Part shown: piece after piece, positions 35,383 to 45,242 of the stretch
How the letters are laid out: each line of letters opens with the position of its first letter
Numbering within the stretch: position 1 is the first letter of the stretch
Assembly: GCA_031262785.1 (NCBI GenBank)
Contig: JAISHB010000075.1
Coordinates: forward strand, 1 to 51,517
Length of the DNA stretch: 51,517 bases
Source of the DNA: Prevotellaceae bacterium
Lineage (GTDB): Bacteria; Bacteroidota; Bacteroidia; Bacteroidales; Bacteroidaceae
Direction: 5' to 3'
Made by a program: the position numbers and the translations under genes
Notes under the pieces: generated by a model
Told to the model about the DNA's origin: nothing
Databases searched by the model: none
Seen by the model: the letters and a program-made list of their open reading frames with translations, nothing else

Positions 35383-37818
35383 ATGAAGAGTATGTTCAAA
35401 ATGTGGCTACTCGCCGGCCTTGTTCCGGCCTGTATGGCCTGCCAATCGCCCCAACCCAACGCGTACAACATCGTTCCGATGCCCAACCAGTTGACCCCCG
35501 CCGAAGGACGCTTTGTCCTGAGTGGTAAAGTAGCCCTCGTGGAGGCGGCCGGCGGTGAAGCGCAAGTCATCCTCGACAGCCTGAAGACACGCATTGCCCT
35601 GACCAGTGGATTCAAGCTGCAACCCACGGCACCGGTGGACGAAGCCACGCCCTCCATTCGCTTCGAAAAGCAGGAGGGATTGCCCCAAGAAGGATACAAG
35701 CTCTCGGTTACCCCCGAGCGCATCATCGTGCAAGCCTCCACCCCCAACGGCTTCTTCTATGCCGTGCAAACTCTCTATCAGCTGTTGCCCCCGGCCGTCT
35801 ACGGACAAGCCCTGACCAAGAAGGCCGACTGGTCGATTCCCGCCTGTGAAATCACCGACCAGCCGCGCTTCGCCTATCGGGGGATGCACCTGGACCCTTG
35901 TCGTCACTTCGTGCCCATTGAATACACCTATCACTACATCGACATGCTGGCCATGCACAAGATGAATACGTTGCACTGGCACCTGACCGACGACCAAGGC
36001 TGGCGCATCGAAATCAAACGCTACCCCAAGCTGCAGGAAATCGGCTCGAAACGCAAAGAGACACTCGTAGACTACTACTACACCAACTGGCCGCAAGTAT
36101 TCGACGGCATTCCCCACGGCGGCTACTACACGCAAGAGCAAATCAAACAGGTAGTGGCCTACGCCGCCAGCAAATACATCACCGTTATCCCCGAGATTGA
36201 GATGCCCGGACACGCTGTGGCCGCACTGGCCTCGTATCCCGAGCTTTCGTGCGACCCCTCGCGCCACTATGAGGTGGAGACCAAGTGGGGCATCTTCCCC
36301 GAAATCTTCTGTCCTAAGGAGGAGACCTTCCACTTCCTGGAGGGCGTCTTGGAAGAGGTGATGCAACTGTTCCCCAGCCGATACATCCACATTGGCGGCG
36401 ACGAAGCCCCCAAAACGGCCTGGAAGAAGTGCGCCCATTGTCAGGCACTCATCCGCCGGTTGGGTTTAAAAGACGATACCACGCCCAACAAGGTGGACGG
36501 CCGCAAACACACCAAGGAAGAGAAGCTGCAGAGCTATTTCATCACCCGTATGGAGCGGTTCCTCAATAGCAAGGGACGCAACATCATCGGATGGGACGAA
36601 ATACTGGAAGGCGGATTGGCTCCCAATGCCACCGTGATGTCGTGGCGCGGAGTACAAGGCGGACTGAACGCAGCCAAAGCCGGACATGACGCCATCATGA
36701 CCCCCAGCCAGTATGCCTACTTAGATTTCTATCAGGAAGATCCCCGTATCGCCCCGACCACCATCGGCAGTTACACCACCCTGAAGAAGACCTATAGCTA
36801 CAACCCCGTTCCCGACGATGCCGACCCGCTGGTCAAAGCGCACATCATCGGCGTGCAGGGCAACAACTGGTCGGAATACATGGACAGTGAAGCCCGTCGC
36901 GATTATCAGGCCTTCCCGCGCGGCATTGCCTTGGCCGAGACCGGTTGGACACTCAACCGCAACAAAGAGTGGAACAGCTTCACCCGCCGCATGGTCGAAG
37001 ACTTCGAGCGCATGGACGTGATGGGCACCAAAGCCTGCCGCAACTTCTTCGATGTCAACATCAATACCCGCGTGGGAAGCGACCACCTGCTTCGTGCCGA
37101 GCTGGAATGTTACGATCCCGAGGCCGAAATCCGCTACACCACCGACGGTACAACACCGACCTCGCGCTCCACGCTTTACGCCGAACCCTTCACATGGGAG
37201 GGCAGCATCCAACTGCAGGCGGCCGCCTTTAAAGCAGGCAAGCAACTGGGTCGCCTCACCGAGCGCACGCTCTATGCCAACCTCATCAGCGGCCGCAAGT
37301 ACACCACTCAGCCTCCTTGCGGCTGGATGAACGGCGACATCTTCGGGGACAACGACGTACTGGGTGCAGATACCGTCACCTTGGGTCTGACCAACGGCAA
37401 ACGCGGCTATACCGCCTTCATCACCCCGTGGGTCGCCTTCAAACTCAACGACAGGAACCGCAACGAGCTGGTCTTCACCGCCGAATTAGCACAACCCGCC
37501 ACCGTTAGCCGCGTGGTCTTCGGCACGCTCTACAACAATGCCTTCCGTGTGCTGCCGGCCAGCGCTGCTCGCGTGGAGGTATCGACCGACGGTGCCCGTT
37601 TCACCGAAATTGGCAGTGCGACCTATCAGCGCCAGTATCCCGAGCGGGGTCGTCGCATGTATACCGACACCCTCCAGTGCACGCCCACCGAAGCTCGCTT
37701 CGTGAAATTGGTGCTCCAGAGCGGAGGCACGCTGCGCAACGGCATTGATTGCCGTAAAGACTCCCCGGCCGACGTGATTCCCTCCGATATGTACGTCGAC
37801 GAGGTGGAGGTCTACTAA
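35383..37818 (+). CDS. Beta-N-acetylhexosaminidase, GH20, lipoprotein
   Basis: The 811-residue protein has a probable lipoprotein signal (LLAGLVPACMAC). The GH20 accessory domain 2b (about 28-155) precedes the catalytic barrel (about 160-515) with the catalytic pair D340-E341 in IHIGGDEAPKTAW and HWHLTDDQGWRIE near 198. A chitobiase-like C-terminal domain (IRYTTDGTTPTSRS, about 580-640) and a discoidin-like domain (about 650-811) follow. It removes terminal GlcNAc or GalNAc from glycans, for example host mucin-type or N-glycans. A terminator follows. Confidence 0.95.
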   Translation: MKSMFKMWLLAGLVPACMACQSPQPNAYNIVPMPNQLTPAEGRFVLSGKVALVEAAGGEAQVILDSLKTRIALTSGFKLQPTAPVDEATPSIRFEKQEGLPQEGYKLSVTPERIIVQASTPNGFFYAVQTLYQLLPPAVYGQALTKKADWSIPACEITDQPRFAYRGMHLDPCRHFVPIEYTYHYIDMLAMHKMNTLHWHLTDDQGWRIEIKRYPKLQEIGSKRKETLVDYYYTNWPQVFDGIPHGGYYTQEQIKQVVAYAASKYITVIPEIEMPGHAVAALASYPELSCDPSRHYEVETKWGIFPEIFCPKEETFHFLEGVLEEVMQLFPSRYIHIGGDEAPKTAWKKCAHCQALIRRLGLKDDTTPNKVDGRKHTKEEKLQSYFITRMERFLNSKGRNIIGWDEILEGGLAPNATVMSWRGVQGGLNAAKAGHDAIMTPSQYAYLDFYQEDPRIAPTTIGSYTTLKKTYSYNPVPDDADPLVKAHIIGVQGNNWSEYMDSEARRDYQAFPRGIALAETGWTLNRNKEWNSFTRRMVEDFERMDVMGTKACRNFFDVNINTRVGSDHLLRAELECYDPEAEIRYTTDGTTPTSRSTLYAEPFTWEGSIQLQAAAFKAGKQLGRLTERTLYANLISGRKYTTQPPCGWMNGDIFGDNDVLGADTVTLGLTNGKRGYTAFITPWVAFKLNDRNRNELVFTAELAQPATVSRVVFGTLYNNAFRVLPASAARVEVSTDGARFTEIGSATYQRQYPERGRRMYTDTLQCTPTEARFVKLVLQSGGTLRNGIDCRKDSPADVIPSDMYVDEVEVY

Positions 37819-37845
37819 TCCCCTCGCATAGAGAGACCCCAAACG

Positions 37846-37889
37846 GCCTTCGGCTTGCCCTCACAAGGGGTGGGTCGAAGGCTTTTCTT
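37846..37889 (+). terminator. Intrinsic terminator of the GH20 gene
   Basis: GCCTTCG (37846-37852) pairs with CGAAGGC (37876-37882); an inner CCCT/AGGG pair extends the fold, and TTTTCTTT follows. Confidence 0.75.
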
Positions 37890-37955
37890 TACGATTTCCG
37901 CCAAATACCTCACCATAAGCGTCAAGAAACCCACCGTCCGTGAGGCGCTCTTCGC

Positions 37956-37963
37956 TACATTTG
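37956..37963 (+). promoter_or_regulatory. Promoter -7 element of the PL11 lyase gene
   Basis: TACATTTG matches TAnnTTTG, 48 bp before the ATG; no clear -33 box. Confidence 0.55.
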
Positions 37964-38010
37964 TCGGCAATTAACAACCCAATGTTTTACCTATTTAATA
38001 AACTAACTGT

Positions 38011-41000
38011 ATGCGAAAAAGAGAACTAACTTTTCTGATGGGTTTGCTGCTGGCTACCCTTTTCCTAAAAACTAACGGACAATCAATCGGCTACGAGAAG
38101 CTCGGCCGCGGCCTTGTAGCGGTGAAAACCGAGGGCGGCGTCTTCGTCTCGTGGCGCAGCCTGGCTACCGACGACAAAAAGCTGGCGTTTAACCTCTATC
38201 GTGACGGAACCAAGCTCAACGCCACCCCCCTCACCGGTGCTACCAACTATCAGGACGCCGCCGGCACCACCGCCTCGCACTATGTAGTCAAGAGTGTGCT
38301 GAACGAGGTGGAGAGCGACGCTTCTCCCCAGGCAAGTGTCTGGCCCCAAGCCTACAAGCGCATCGCTCTACAGCGTCCATCCGGAGGCGTGTCGCCCGAC
38401 GGCGAATCTTACACCTATACTCCCAACGACTGCAGCGTAGGCGACCTCGATGGAGACGGAGAATACGAAATCGTGGTGAAATGGGATCCCAGTAACTCCA
38501 AAGATAACTCGGTACGCGGATGGACGGGCAATGTATACCTCGATGGATACAAGCTCGACGGCACCTTCCTATGGCGTATCGACTTGGGCATCAACATCCG
38601 CGCCGGCGCGCACTACACCCAATTCTTAGTCTACGACTTCGACGGCGACGGCCGCGCCGAACTGGCCTGTCGCACCTCGGTGGGCACCAAGGACGGCCAA
38701 GGCAAAGCCATCAGCATGAACGGCGACGACGCAGGCCGCGATTGGCGCGTGCAGTCAGGCAGCAACGCGGGCGTTTTGCTCGATGCCAACCAACCGGAAT
38801 ACCTCACCGTGTTCGACGGCCGCACCGGTGGTGAGTTAGCCACCGCCGCCTACCAGCCCGCGCGCGGCAATGTAAGCAGTTGGGGCGACAGCTACGGCAA
38901 CCGCTCCGAACGTTACCTCGCATGTGCCGCCTATTTGGACGGCGTCAAGCCCAGTATCGTGATGTGCAGAGGCTACTACACGCGCACCACGCTGGCTGCC
39001 TACGATTTCAACGGCACCACGCTCAAGCTCCGCTGGTTACACGACTCGGCCACCGCCGGACAGGGCGCCTACGGGCAGGGCAACCACAACTTGTCCGTTG
39101 GCGACGTCGACGGCGACGGTTGTGACGAGATAGTGTACGGTGCCTGCGCCATCGACAACGACGGCACGCTGCTGTATCGCACCGGCGTGGGTCACGGCGA
39201 CGCCATACACTTTGGCGATCTCGACCCCGACCGCGAAGGCTACGAAGTATTCACCCCGCATGAAGAGACCTCCGCCGCCTACGGCTACGAACTACACGAT
39301 GCCCGCACCGGCGAGATACTCGGCGGCGAACGTACAGGCACAGATGTAGGCCGCGGCATGTGCGCCGACATCGATGCCACCTATCGCGGCCAAGAATACT
39401 GGGCTGTCTCGGGCAAACTATTCGATTGTAAGGGCAACCTCATCAGCACCACCCGTCCTCCCACCAATTTCCGAATCTACTGGGACGGCGACTTGCTCGA
39501 TGAACTCTTAGACGGCACCACCCTCAGCAAATGGAACGGTTCACGCGTCAATACCTTGGTTAATTTCACCTCATTGGTCAGTGGTGCCTCCTCGTGTAAC
39601 TCCACCAAGGCCACGCCCAACCTCAGTGCCGACTTGTTGGGCGACTGGCGCGAAGAGGTCATCCTTTGGGACAACGCCACCGGCAGTGATTTGCTGCTTT
39701 TCACCACCACTATCCCCACGAGTGAGAAGGTCACCACGCTGATGCACGATCACACCTACCGGATGGGCGTCGTCTGGCAGAACGTGGCCTATAATCAACC
39801 CCCGCATTTGGGCTACTACCTCATGGACAAGGATTTGCACAATGCGACGCTCGCCGCCCAGAACGGCAGCGGCAAACTCACCCAGTCGGTGGAGCTGGGC
39901 GAGGCCATCGTCCCCATCATCTACCAGTGGCGTAACGCCACCGGCGTGCAGGCCACCGGATTACCCGACGGAGTAGGCCTGGAAGTGGATGCCGCCACTA
40001 ACACCTTCACCCTGAGCGGCACCCCCACGGCCGAGGGCAGCTATGCCTACGCGTTAGAGACCCAAGGGGGCGAGACCACGGCGCGGCTCACCGGCACGAT
40101 CACCGTCAAACCGGTGGTCACCCTCACCCAGCTGGCCTATTACAAGTTGGACGAGACCGCAGGCACCGTAGCCCGCAACGAAGTAAACGGCCAAGCCGAG
40201 GCCGTCGACTTCACCCCCACGTGGGTGGAGGGTGCCTCCGGCGTCACCGGCGGCGCCATCGAATTGCCCGCCGCTCCCGCCTCGCGGCGCCTGCAACAAA
40301 GCGCCTATGAAGCCATCCAATTGGGCAGCGGCGCCTTCACCCTCGAGTTGTTGTTCCGCTCGGCGGGCGGCAGCGGCGTCGATTGGTACTTGGTGCACAA
40401 AGGCAGCCACGCGGCCAACGCCACCACAGGGGCGAGCGGCAAGTGGATGGGACTGCAATACAAAAACAACAACTTGACCTTCGCCCTCGACGACGACGTC
40501 ACCAAAACCAACCTCGATGTACCCGCCGCCACCTACTTCGACGGCGCGTGGCACCACGTGGTGGCCGTGCGCAACACCGAGGCCAAGCTGCTGCAACTCT
40601 ATATCGACGGTGCCCTGCTGGGCGAGAAGGCCGACAACACCGGTAATATCTCCGACAACATGGAGGCGCTGGTCATTGGCAATCGTAATGTCCAGTTCGA
40701 CAACCCGTTTGCCGGTGCGCTGGATGAAGTGTGCCTCTATTCGGGCGCGATGAGTGCGGCCAAGGTGCAAGCACGCTACCAAACGCTGTTGGCCGGTCCG
40801 GCTACGGGGCTGGAAACGCCCGCCGGCGATGAGGCGACGCTACGCATCACGCCCACGCGCTTCACGGACGGATTTTCCGTCTATCTCCCCTCGGAGGTAA
40901 CGGGCGCGACGGTGATTTCGCTCTACTCCACCTCGGGTACGCTGGTGCGCCGCGCCGCCTATACGCTTCCCAACGGGTGTACGCTCTATCTGGGCGGCCT

Positions 41001-41079
41001 GGCGGCCTTGCCCAAGGGGGTGTACGTGGTGACGGTGGAAAACGCGGGGCGTCGCTGGGTACATAAACTCTCGAAATAA
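38011..41079 (+). CDS. Secreted PL11 rhamnogalacturonan lyase with LamG and T9SS sorting domain
   Basis: The 1022-residue protein has a signal peptide (ending TNGQS). Residues about 24-620 match PL11 rhamnogalacturonan lyase: GRGLVAVKTEGGVFVSWR, then calcium-binding repeats such as GDLDGDGEYEIVVKWDPSN and YDFDGDGRAELACR. An Ig-like segment (about 630-700) and a LamG/concanavalin-like domain (about 705-935) follow. The last 85 residues form a T9SS type A C-terminal sorting domain (LRITPTRFTDGFSVYLP, VISLYSTSGTLV, PKGVYVVTVENAGRRWVHKLSK). It should be secreted by the machine encoded 5-10 kb upstream and cut the rhamnogalacturonan-I backbone; host range of substrates is uncertain. Confidence 0.92.
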   Translation: MRKRELTFLMGLLLATLFLKTNGQSIGYEKLGRGLVAVKTEGGVFVSWRSLATDDKKLAFNLYRDGTKLNATPLTGATNYQDAAGTTASHYVVKSVLNEVESDASPQASVWPQAYKRIALQRPSGGVSPDGESYTYTPNDCSVGDLDGDGEYEIVVKWDPSNSKDNSVRGWTGNVYLDGYKLDGTFLWRIDLGINIRAGAHYTQFLVYDFDGDGRAELACRTSVGTKDGQGKAISMNGDDAGRDWRVQSGSNAGVLLDANQPEYLTVFDGRTGGELATAAYQPARGNVSSWGDSYGNRSERYLACAAYLDGVKPSIVMCRGYYTRTTLAAYDFNGTTLKLRWLHDSATAGQGAYGQGNHNLSVGDVDGDGCDEIVYGACAIDNDGTLLYRTGVGHGDAIHFGDLDPDREGYEVFTPHEETSAAYGYELHDARTGEILGGERTGTDVGRGMCADIDATYRGQEYWAVSGKLFDCKGNLISTTRPPTNFRIYWDGDLLDELLDGTTLSKWNGSRVNTLVNFTSLVSGASSCNSTKATPNLSADLLGDWREEVILWDNATGSDLLLFTTTIPTSEKVTTLMHDHTYRMGVVWQNVAYNQPPHLGYYLMDKDLHNATLAAQNGSGKLTQSVELGEAIVPIIYQWRNATGVQATGLPDGVGLEVDAATNTFTLSGTPTAEGSYAYALETQGGETTARLTGTITVKPVVTLTQLAYYKLDETAGTVARNEVNGQAEAVDFTPTWVEGASGVTGGAIELPAAPASRRLQQSAYEAIQLGSGAFTLELLFRSAGGSGVDWYLVHKGSHAANATTGASGKWMGLQYKNNNLTFALDDDVTKTNLDVPAATYFDGAWHHVVAVRNTEAKLLQLYIDGALLGEKADNTGNISDNMEALVIGNRNVQFDNPFAGALDEVCLYSGAMSAAKVQARYQTLLAGPATGLETPAGDEATLRITPTRFTDGFSVYLPSEVTGATVISLYSTSGTLVRRAAYTLPNGCTLYLGGLAALPKGVYVVTVENAGRRWVHKLSK

Positions 41080-41094
41080 AGTCCAATAAGCATT

Positions 41095-41315
41095 CATAAG
41101 CCTTGAGAAACCCTGTTTTCGACCCAAACAGCGAATCTCAAGGCTTGTGAAGCCCCGTTTTCGACAAAAACAACGTTTCACAAGGCTTGTAAAGCCCCGC
41201 CTTCGGCAAAAGGGGCGCTTCATAAGACTTGTGAAGCGTTGCCTTCCCCAAAAACAGCGAATCATAAGCCTTGTGAACCGCTGCCGAGGGCAAAACCGAC
41301 GGTTCACAAGCCGTC
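41095..41315. repeat. 42-bp tandem array 5, upstream of fucI
   Basis: Five full units of 42 bp plus one partial; the marker C(A/T)(C/T)AAG(G/C/A)C recurs at 41095, 41137, 41179, 41221, 41263 and 41305 without length change. Each unit border carries an imperfect dyad TTCACAAG-N-CTTGTGAA; examples are CGCTTCA...TGAAGCG near 41220 and CTTGTGAACCG (41271) with CGGTTCACAAG (41300), 11 bp. The array occupies the whole gap between the PL11 gene and fucI except about 30 bp at the right, so it may contain the fucI promoter or the lyase terminator. Confidence 0.96.
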
Positions 41316-41345
41316 AACCAGAATAACTTTTAAAAAAGCAACGAT

Positions 41346-43133
41346 ATGAATCAGCAACGTTTCCGCGGCCAGTGGCCCAAGATCGGCATTCGCCCCATTA
41401 TCGATGCCCGCCAAGGCGGCATCCGCGAAAGCCTCGAAGAGAAAACCATGAACTTGGCCCGTTCCGTGGCCACGCTCCTCAGTAGTACCCTGAAAAACGG
41501 CGACGGCAGCCCCGTAGAATGCGTCATTGCCGACGGCACCATCGGACGCGTGGCCGAAGCAGCCGCGTGCGCCGCCAAATTCGAGCGCGAGGGCGTAGGC
41601 AGCAGCATCTCCGTGACCTCCTGCTGGTGTTACGGCTCCGAAACCATGGATATGGCGCCCTATCCCAAGGCCGTCTGGGGATTTAACGGCACTGAACGCC
41701 CGGGCGCCGTCTATTTGGCCGCCGTACTGGCCGCACATGCCCAAAAAGGGCTGCCCGCCTTCGGCATCTACGGCCGTGATGTGCAAGACCTGCCCGACAA
41801 CAGCATCCCTGGGGACGTAGCCGACAAGCTCCTGCGCTTTGCGCGCGCCGCTCAAGCCGTGGCCGTGATGCGCGGCCGCTCCTACCTCTCCATTGGCAAC
41901 GTGTCAATGGGCATTGCCGGCTCCATTGTCGATGCCAACTTCTTCCAAACCTATCTGGGCATGCGTTGCGAGCAAGTTGAGTCGATAGAATTGTTGCGAC
42001 GCATGGAGCAGGGAATTTTTGATGAAGAGGAATTTAAAAAAGCGATGCAGTGGGTTACTACCTATTGTAAGCCGCGTGAAGGCACCGATTTCAACCGTCC
42101 CCCCAAGCAGAAGAGCCGTGCCGACAAAGACAACGACTGGGAGTTCGTGGTGAAAACCACCCTCATCATCCGCGACTTGATGCAAGGCAATGCCAAATTG
42201 CTCGAAAAGGGCTTCAAGGAAGAAGCACTCGGCCACAATGCCATTGCCGGCGGCTTTCAGGGACAAAGACAATGGACAGACTTCATGCCCAACGCCGATT
42301 TCACCGAAGCCCTGCTCAACACTTCGTTCGACTGGAACGGGCTGCGCGAAGCCTACGTCTTTGCCACCGAAAACGACGCCTGCAACGGCGTGGCTATGCT
42401 CTTTGGCCACCTGCTCACGAACACCGGCCAGATGTTTTCCGACGTGCGTACCTATTGGAGCCCCGAGGCCGTCCAACGCGTAACCGGTAAAACCCTCACC
42501 GGCCGCGCCGCCGGCGGCATGATACACTTGATAAACTCCGGCGCCACCACGCTCGACGCCACCGGACGGCAGAGTATCGACGGCCACCCCGCCATGAAGC
42601 CTTTTTGGGAGATAACCGACGCAGAAATGAAGGCCTGCCTCGAAGCCACCACGTGGTATCCGGCCGACCGCGACTATTTCCGCGGCGGTGGCTACTCGTC
42701 GGGCTTCCTCACGCTGGGCGACATGCCGGTCACCATGTCGAGGCTCAACCTCGTCAAGGGTCTCGGCCCCGTGCTACAGATAGCCGAGGGATGGACGGCC
42801 GATGTCGAGGCCGACATACACCAGATACTCAACCTCCGCACCGACAAGACGTGGCCTACCACGTGGTTCGTGCCCCGTTTGTGCGAGGGCAAGGCTGCTT
42901 TCAAGGATGTATACTCGGTCATGAATCATTGGGGCGCCAATCACGGGGCTATCAGCTACGGACACATCGGCGGCGACCTCATCACCCTCGCATCCATGCT
43001 CCGCATCCCCGTGTGCATGCACAATGTAGACGAGAACAGCCTCTTCCGTCCGGCCGCCTGGAACGCTTTCGGCATGGACAAGGAGGGCGCCGACTACCGC
43101 GCCTGCGCCACCTACGGTGCCTTGTATCACTAA
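41346..43133 (+). CDS. fucI: L-fucose isomerase
   Basis: The 595-residue protein is full length for FucI. It starts [20 protein letters not shown] and shows the metal-site region (the [12 protein letters not shown] segment near residue 345 and later [20 protein letters not shown] near the C-terminus). It converts L-fucose to L-fuculose in the cytosol with Mn2+. No fucose kinase, aldolase or permease is next to it, so the pathway is split. The gene is preceded directly by 42-bp array 5. Confidence 0.96.
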   Translation: MNQQRFRGQWPKIGIRPIIDARQGGIRESLEEKTMNLARSVATLLSSTLKNGDGSPVECVIADGTIGRVAEAAACAAKFEREGVGSSISVTSCWCYGSETMDMAPYPKAVWGFNGTERPGAVYLAAVLAAHAQKGLPAFGIYGRDVQDLPDNSIPGDVADKLLRFARAAQAVAVMRGRSYLSIGNVSMGIAGSIVDANFFQTYLGMRCEQVESIELLRRMEQGIFDEEEFKKAMQWVTTYCKPREGTDFNRPPKQKSRADKDNDWEFVVKTTLIIRDLMQGNAKLLEKGFKEEALGHNAIAGGFQGQRQWTDFMPNADFTEALLNTSFDWNGLREAYVFATENDACNGVAMLFGHLLTNTGQMFSDVRTYWSPEAVQRVTGKTLTGRAAGGMIHLINSGATTLDATGRQSIDGHPAMKPFWEITDAEMKACLEATTWYPADRDYFRGGGYSSGFLTLGDMPVTMSRLNLVKGLGPVLQIAEGWTADVEADIHQILNLRTDKTWPTTWFVPRLCEGKAAFKDVYSVMNHWGANHGAISYGHIGGDLITLASMLRIPVCMHNVDENSLFRPAAWNAFGMDKEGADYRACATYGALYH

Positions 43134-43172
43134 GGGCTTGGCGGCGATGCACCCGCATGAGCTTTTAATTCC

Positions 43173-43180
43173 TATCTTTG
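43173..43180 (+). promoter_or_regulatory. Promoter -7 element of tsaD
   Basis: TATCTTTG matches TAnnTTTG, 19 bp before the tsaD ATG; -33 box not clear. Confidence 0.6.
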
Positions 43181-43199
43181 CAGCCTCTTTCTACACGTT

Positions 43200-44231
43200 A
43201 TGAATAAGCCAAGCATTATTTTAGGGATTGAAAGCTCCTGCGATGATACCGCCGCCGCCGTGGTTTGCGACGGGTATCTACGCTCGAGTGTCGTGGCCTC
43301 ACAGGCCGTGCACGAAGCCTACGGCGGGGTAGTCCCCGAATTGGCCTCGCGCGCCCATCAACAAAACATAGTACCGGTTGTCCACGAAGCTTTGCGGCGT
43401 GCCGGCATCACAAACAAGGAAGCCCTCAGCGCCGTGGCCTTTACCCGCGGGCCGGGGCTGATGGGCTCGCTCTTGGTGGGCGTCTCTTTTGCCAAGGGAT
43501 TGGCGCGCTCGCTGGGCGTCCCCCTTGTAGACGTCAATCACCTCACCGGCCACGTGCTGGCGCACTTTATTCGCACCGAGGGGGAGCCTTACAACCCGCC
43601 CGCCTTCCCTTTTCTATGCTTGTTGGTCTCGGGCGGCAACTCCCAGCTAATTCGTGTAGATGCATATAACCGCATGGAGATACTCGGCCAGACCATTGAC
43701 GACGCAGCAGGCGAGGCCCTCGACAAATGCTCCAAAGTGATGGGCTTGGGCTACCCGGGCGGCCCGGTCATCGACCGTTTGGCACGGCAGGGCAACCCCA
43801 AAGCTTACGCTTTTAGCAAACCCCACATCGCAGGATTGGACTACAGCTTCAGCGGCTTGAAAACCTCCTTCCTCTATTTCCTGCGCGACCGCATCGGCGA
43901 GGAAGGCCCCGGCTTCATCGAGGCTCACAAGGAAGATTTGGCCGCCTCACTGGAGGCAACCGTCGTCGACATCCTCATGGAGAAGCTTCGGTTAGCCGCC
44001 AAACAGACCGGCATCCGCCGCGTGGCCGTTGCCGGAGGCGTATCGGCCAACAACGGGCTGCGCAACGCCTTTCATGAACATGCAAGGAGGCTTGGCTGGG
44101 ACATTTTCATCCCTCCTTTCGGCTACACCACCGACAACGCGGCCATGATTGCCACCGCCGGCTATTATAAATACTTGAACGGCGAGTTTTGCCCGATTGA
44201 TGCGCCTGCTTATTCGCGGGTTTCGCTGTAG
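43200..44231 (+). CDS. tsaD: tRNA N6-adenosine threonylcarbamoyltransferase
   Basis: The 343-residue protein begins with ILGIESSCDDTAAAVV, has the metal-binding HLTGHVLAHF (about 114-123), LLVSGGNSQL, GLGYPGGPVIDRLA and VAGGVSANNGLR, all typical of TsaD/Gcp. It transfers threonylcarbamoyl to A37 of ANN-decoding tRNAs together with TsaB and TsaE. It is a housekeeping gene with its own promoter. Confidence 0.97.
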   Translation: MNKPSIILGIESSCDDTAAAVVCDGYLRSSVVASQAVHEAYGGVVPELASRAHQQNIVPVVHEALRRAGITNKEALSAVAFTRGPGLMGSLLVGVSFAKGLARSLGVPLVDVNHLTGHVLAHFIRTEGEPYNPPAFPFLCLLVSGGNSQLIRVDAYNRMEILGQTIDDAAGEALDKCSKVMGLGYPGGPVIDRLARQGNPKAYAFSKPHIAGLDYSFSGLKTSFLYFLRDRIGEEGPGFIEAHKEDLAASLEATVVDILMEKLRLAAKQTGIRRVAVAGGVSANNGLRNAFHEHARRLGWDIFIPPFGYTTDNAAMIATAGYYKYLNGEFCPIDAPAYSRVSL

Positions 44232-44418
44232 GCAACGCTGCTCAAGCGGTGAAATTTGCCGCCCGTGACAAGGGCGTGTGAACAATTGGCGGATGAATCT
44301 GTTATAATAGCGTGTTTTTCATAGTATTAGATATAAGATTAATTGAGAGGATTGCATCGGCTTGTGATAAGTAGGTGCTACTCGACGCAGAAGTGTCTGT
44401 GTGTGTTATAAAAGAAGC

Positions 44419-44456
44419 AAAGGCGTTGGATTCAAAGCAATCCGACGCCTTTTTTC
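44419..44456 (+). terminator. Intrinsic terminator between tsaD and DUF2461
   Basis: AAGGCGTTGGATT and AATCCGACGCCTT pair as a 13-bp stem with one mismatch and a short loop, followed by TTTTTT. It lies about 190 bp after tsaD. The sequence between (44232-44418) holds no ORF or RNA I can identify, though a small RNA ending here is possible. Confidence 0.85.
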
Positions 44457-44491
44457 TATGGTGCAATGCAGATGGAACCAAAAATAATGCG

Positions 44492-44499
44492 TACGTTTG
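44492..44499 (+). promoter_or_regulatory. Promoter -7 element of the DUF2461 gene
   Basis: TACGTTTG matches TAnnTTTG, 32 bp before the preferred ATG (44532). It excludes the earlier in-frame ATG at 44466. Confidence 0.55.
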
Positions 44500-44531
44500 C
44501 CTGTCTTTTAAAAAAAGAGGCATCAGCTAAT

Positions 44532-45197
44532 ATGGATACATCTGTTATCTTCCGATTCCTGCACGAAATCAGCGCCCACAACAACCGTGAGTGGTTTGCC
44601 GACCACAAGGCGATGTACGAACAAGCCCGGGGCGAGTTTGAAATCCTGCTGGCGGAAATAATTGCACGCTTGTCACTCTTCGACGAGAGCGTCCGCGGCG
44701 TTCAACCCGCCGAGTGTACCTACCGCATCTATCGCGACACCCGTTTCTCACCCGATAAAACACCCTACAAGACGCATTTGGGCGGATTTATCAATGCACA
44801 CGGCAAGAAATCGAACCACTGCGGCTATTATGTGCACCTGCAACCCTCGGGCAGTATGCTGGCCGCCGGTGCCTACTGGTTGCCCTCCCCCATCCTCAAA
44901 GCCGTCCGACAATCCATCGTCGACAACCTCGACGAATACCGCAGCATTGTCGAAGATAAAGCCTTCAGAGGCTACTTCCCTTCGGTGGGCGACGATTTTC
45001 TCAAGACGATGCCCGTGGGATTTCCGCGCGACTTCGCTTATCCGGACTATCTCAAATGCCGCATGTATTCGTGCTTCGCTCCCCTACCCGATGATTTCTT
45101 TGCCCGCAGCGACAGCCTCGATTATGTAGCCGGGGCTTTCGCCCAAGCCAAGCGTTACAACGACTTTCTCAACTACACCATCGACGATTTCGAATAA
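44532..45197 (+). CDS. DUF2461 family protein
   Basis: The protein has 221 residues from MDTSVIFRFLHEIS. The family pattern is clear: NNREWFADHKAMYE (about 16-29), YRIYRDTRFSPDKTPYKTH (about 75-93), GYYVHLQPSGSMLAAG and FPRDFAYPDYLKCR. DUF2461 (TIGR02453) is widespread and of unknown function. It is followed after 45 bp by the YhcH gene and then glgB on the same strand, which may form one transcript. Confidence 0.9.
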   Translation: MDTSVIFRFLHEISAHNNREWFADHKAMYEQARGEFEILLAEIIARLSLFDESVRGVQPAECTYRIYRDTRFSPDKTPYKTHLGGFINAHGKKSNHCGYYVHLQPSGSMLAAGAYWLPSPILKAVRQSIVDNLDEYRSIVEDKAFRGYFPSVGDDFLKTMPVGFPRDFAYPDYLKCRMYSCFAPLPDDFFARSDSLDYVAGAFAQAKRYNDFLNYTIDDFE

Positions 45198-45242
45198 AAC
45201 AATCCCATATCAATTAGTAAACCCTTTAAAAAAAGTACAGCT

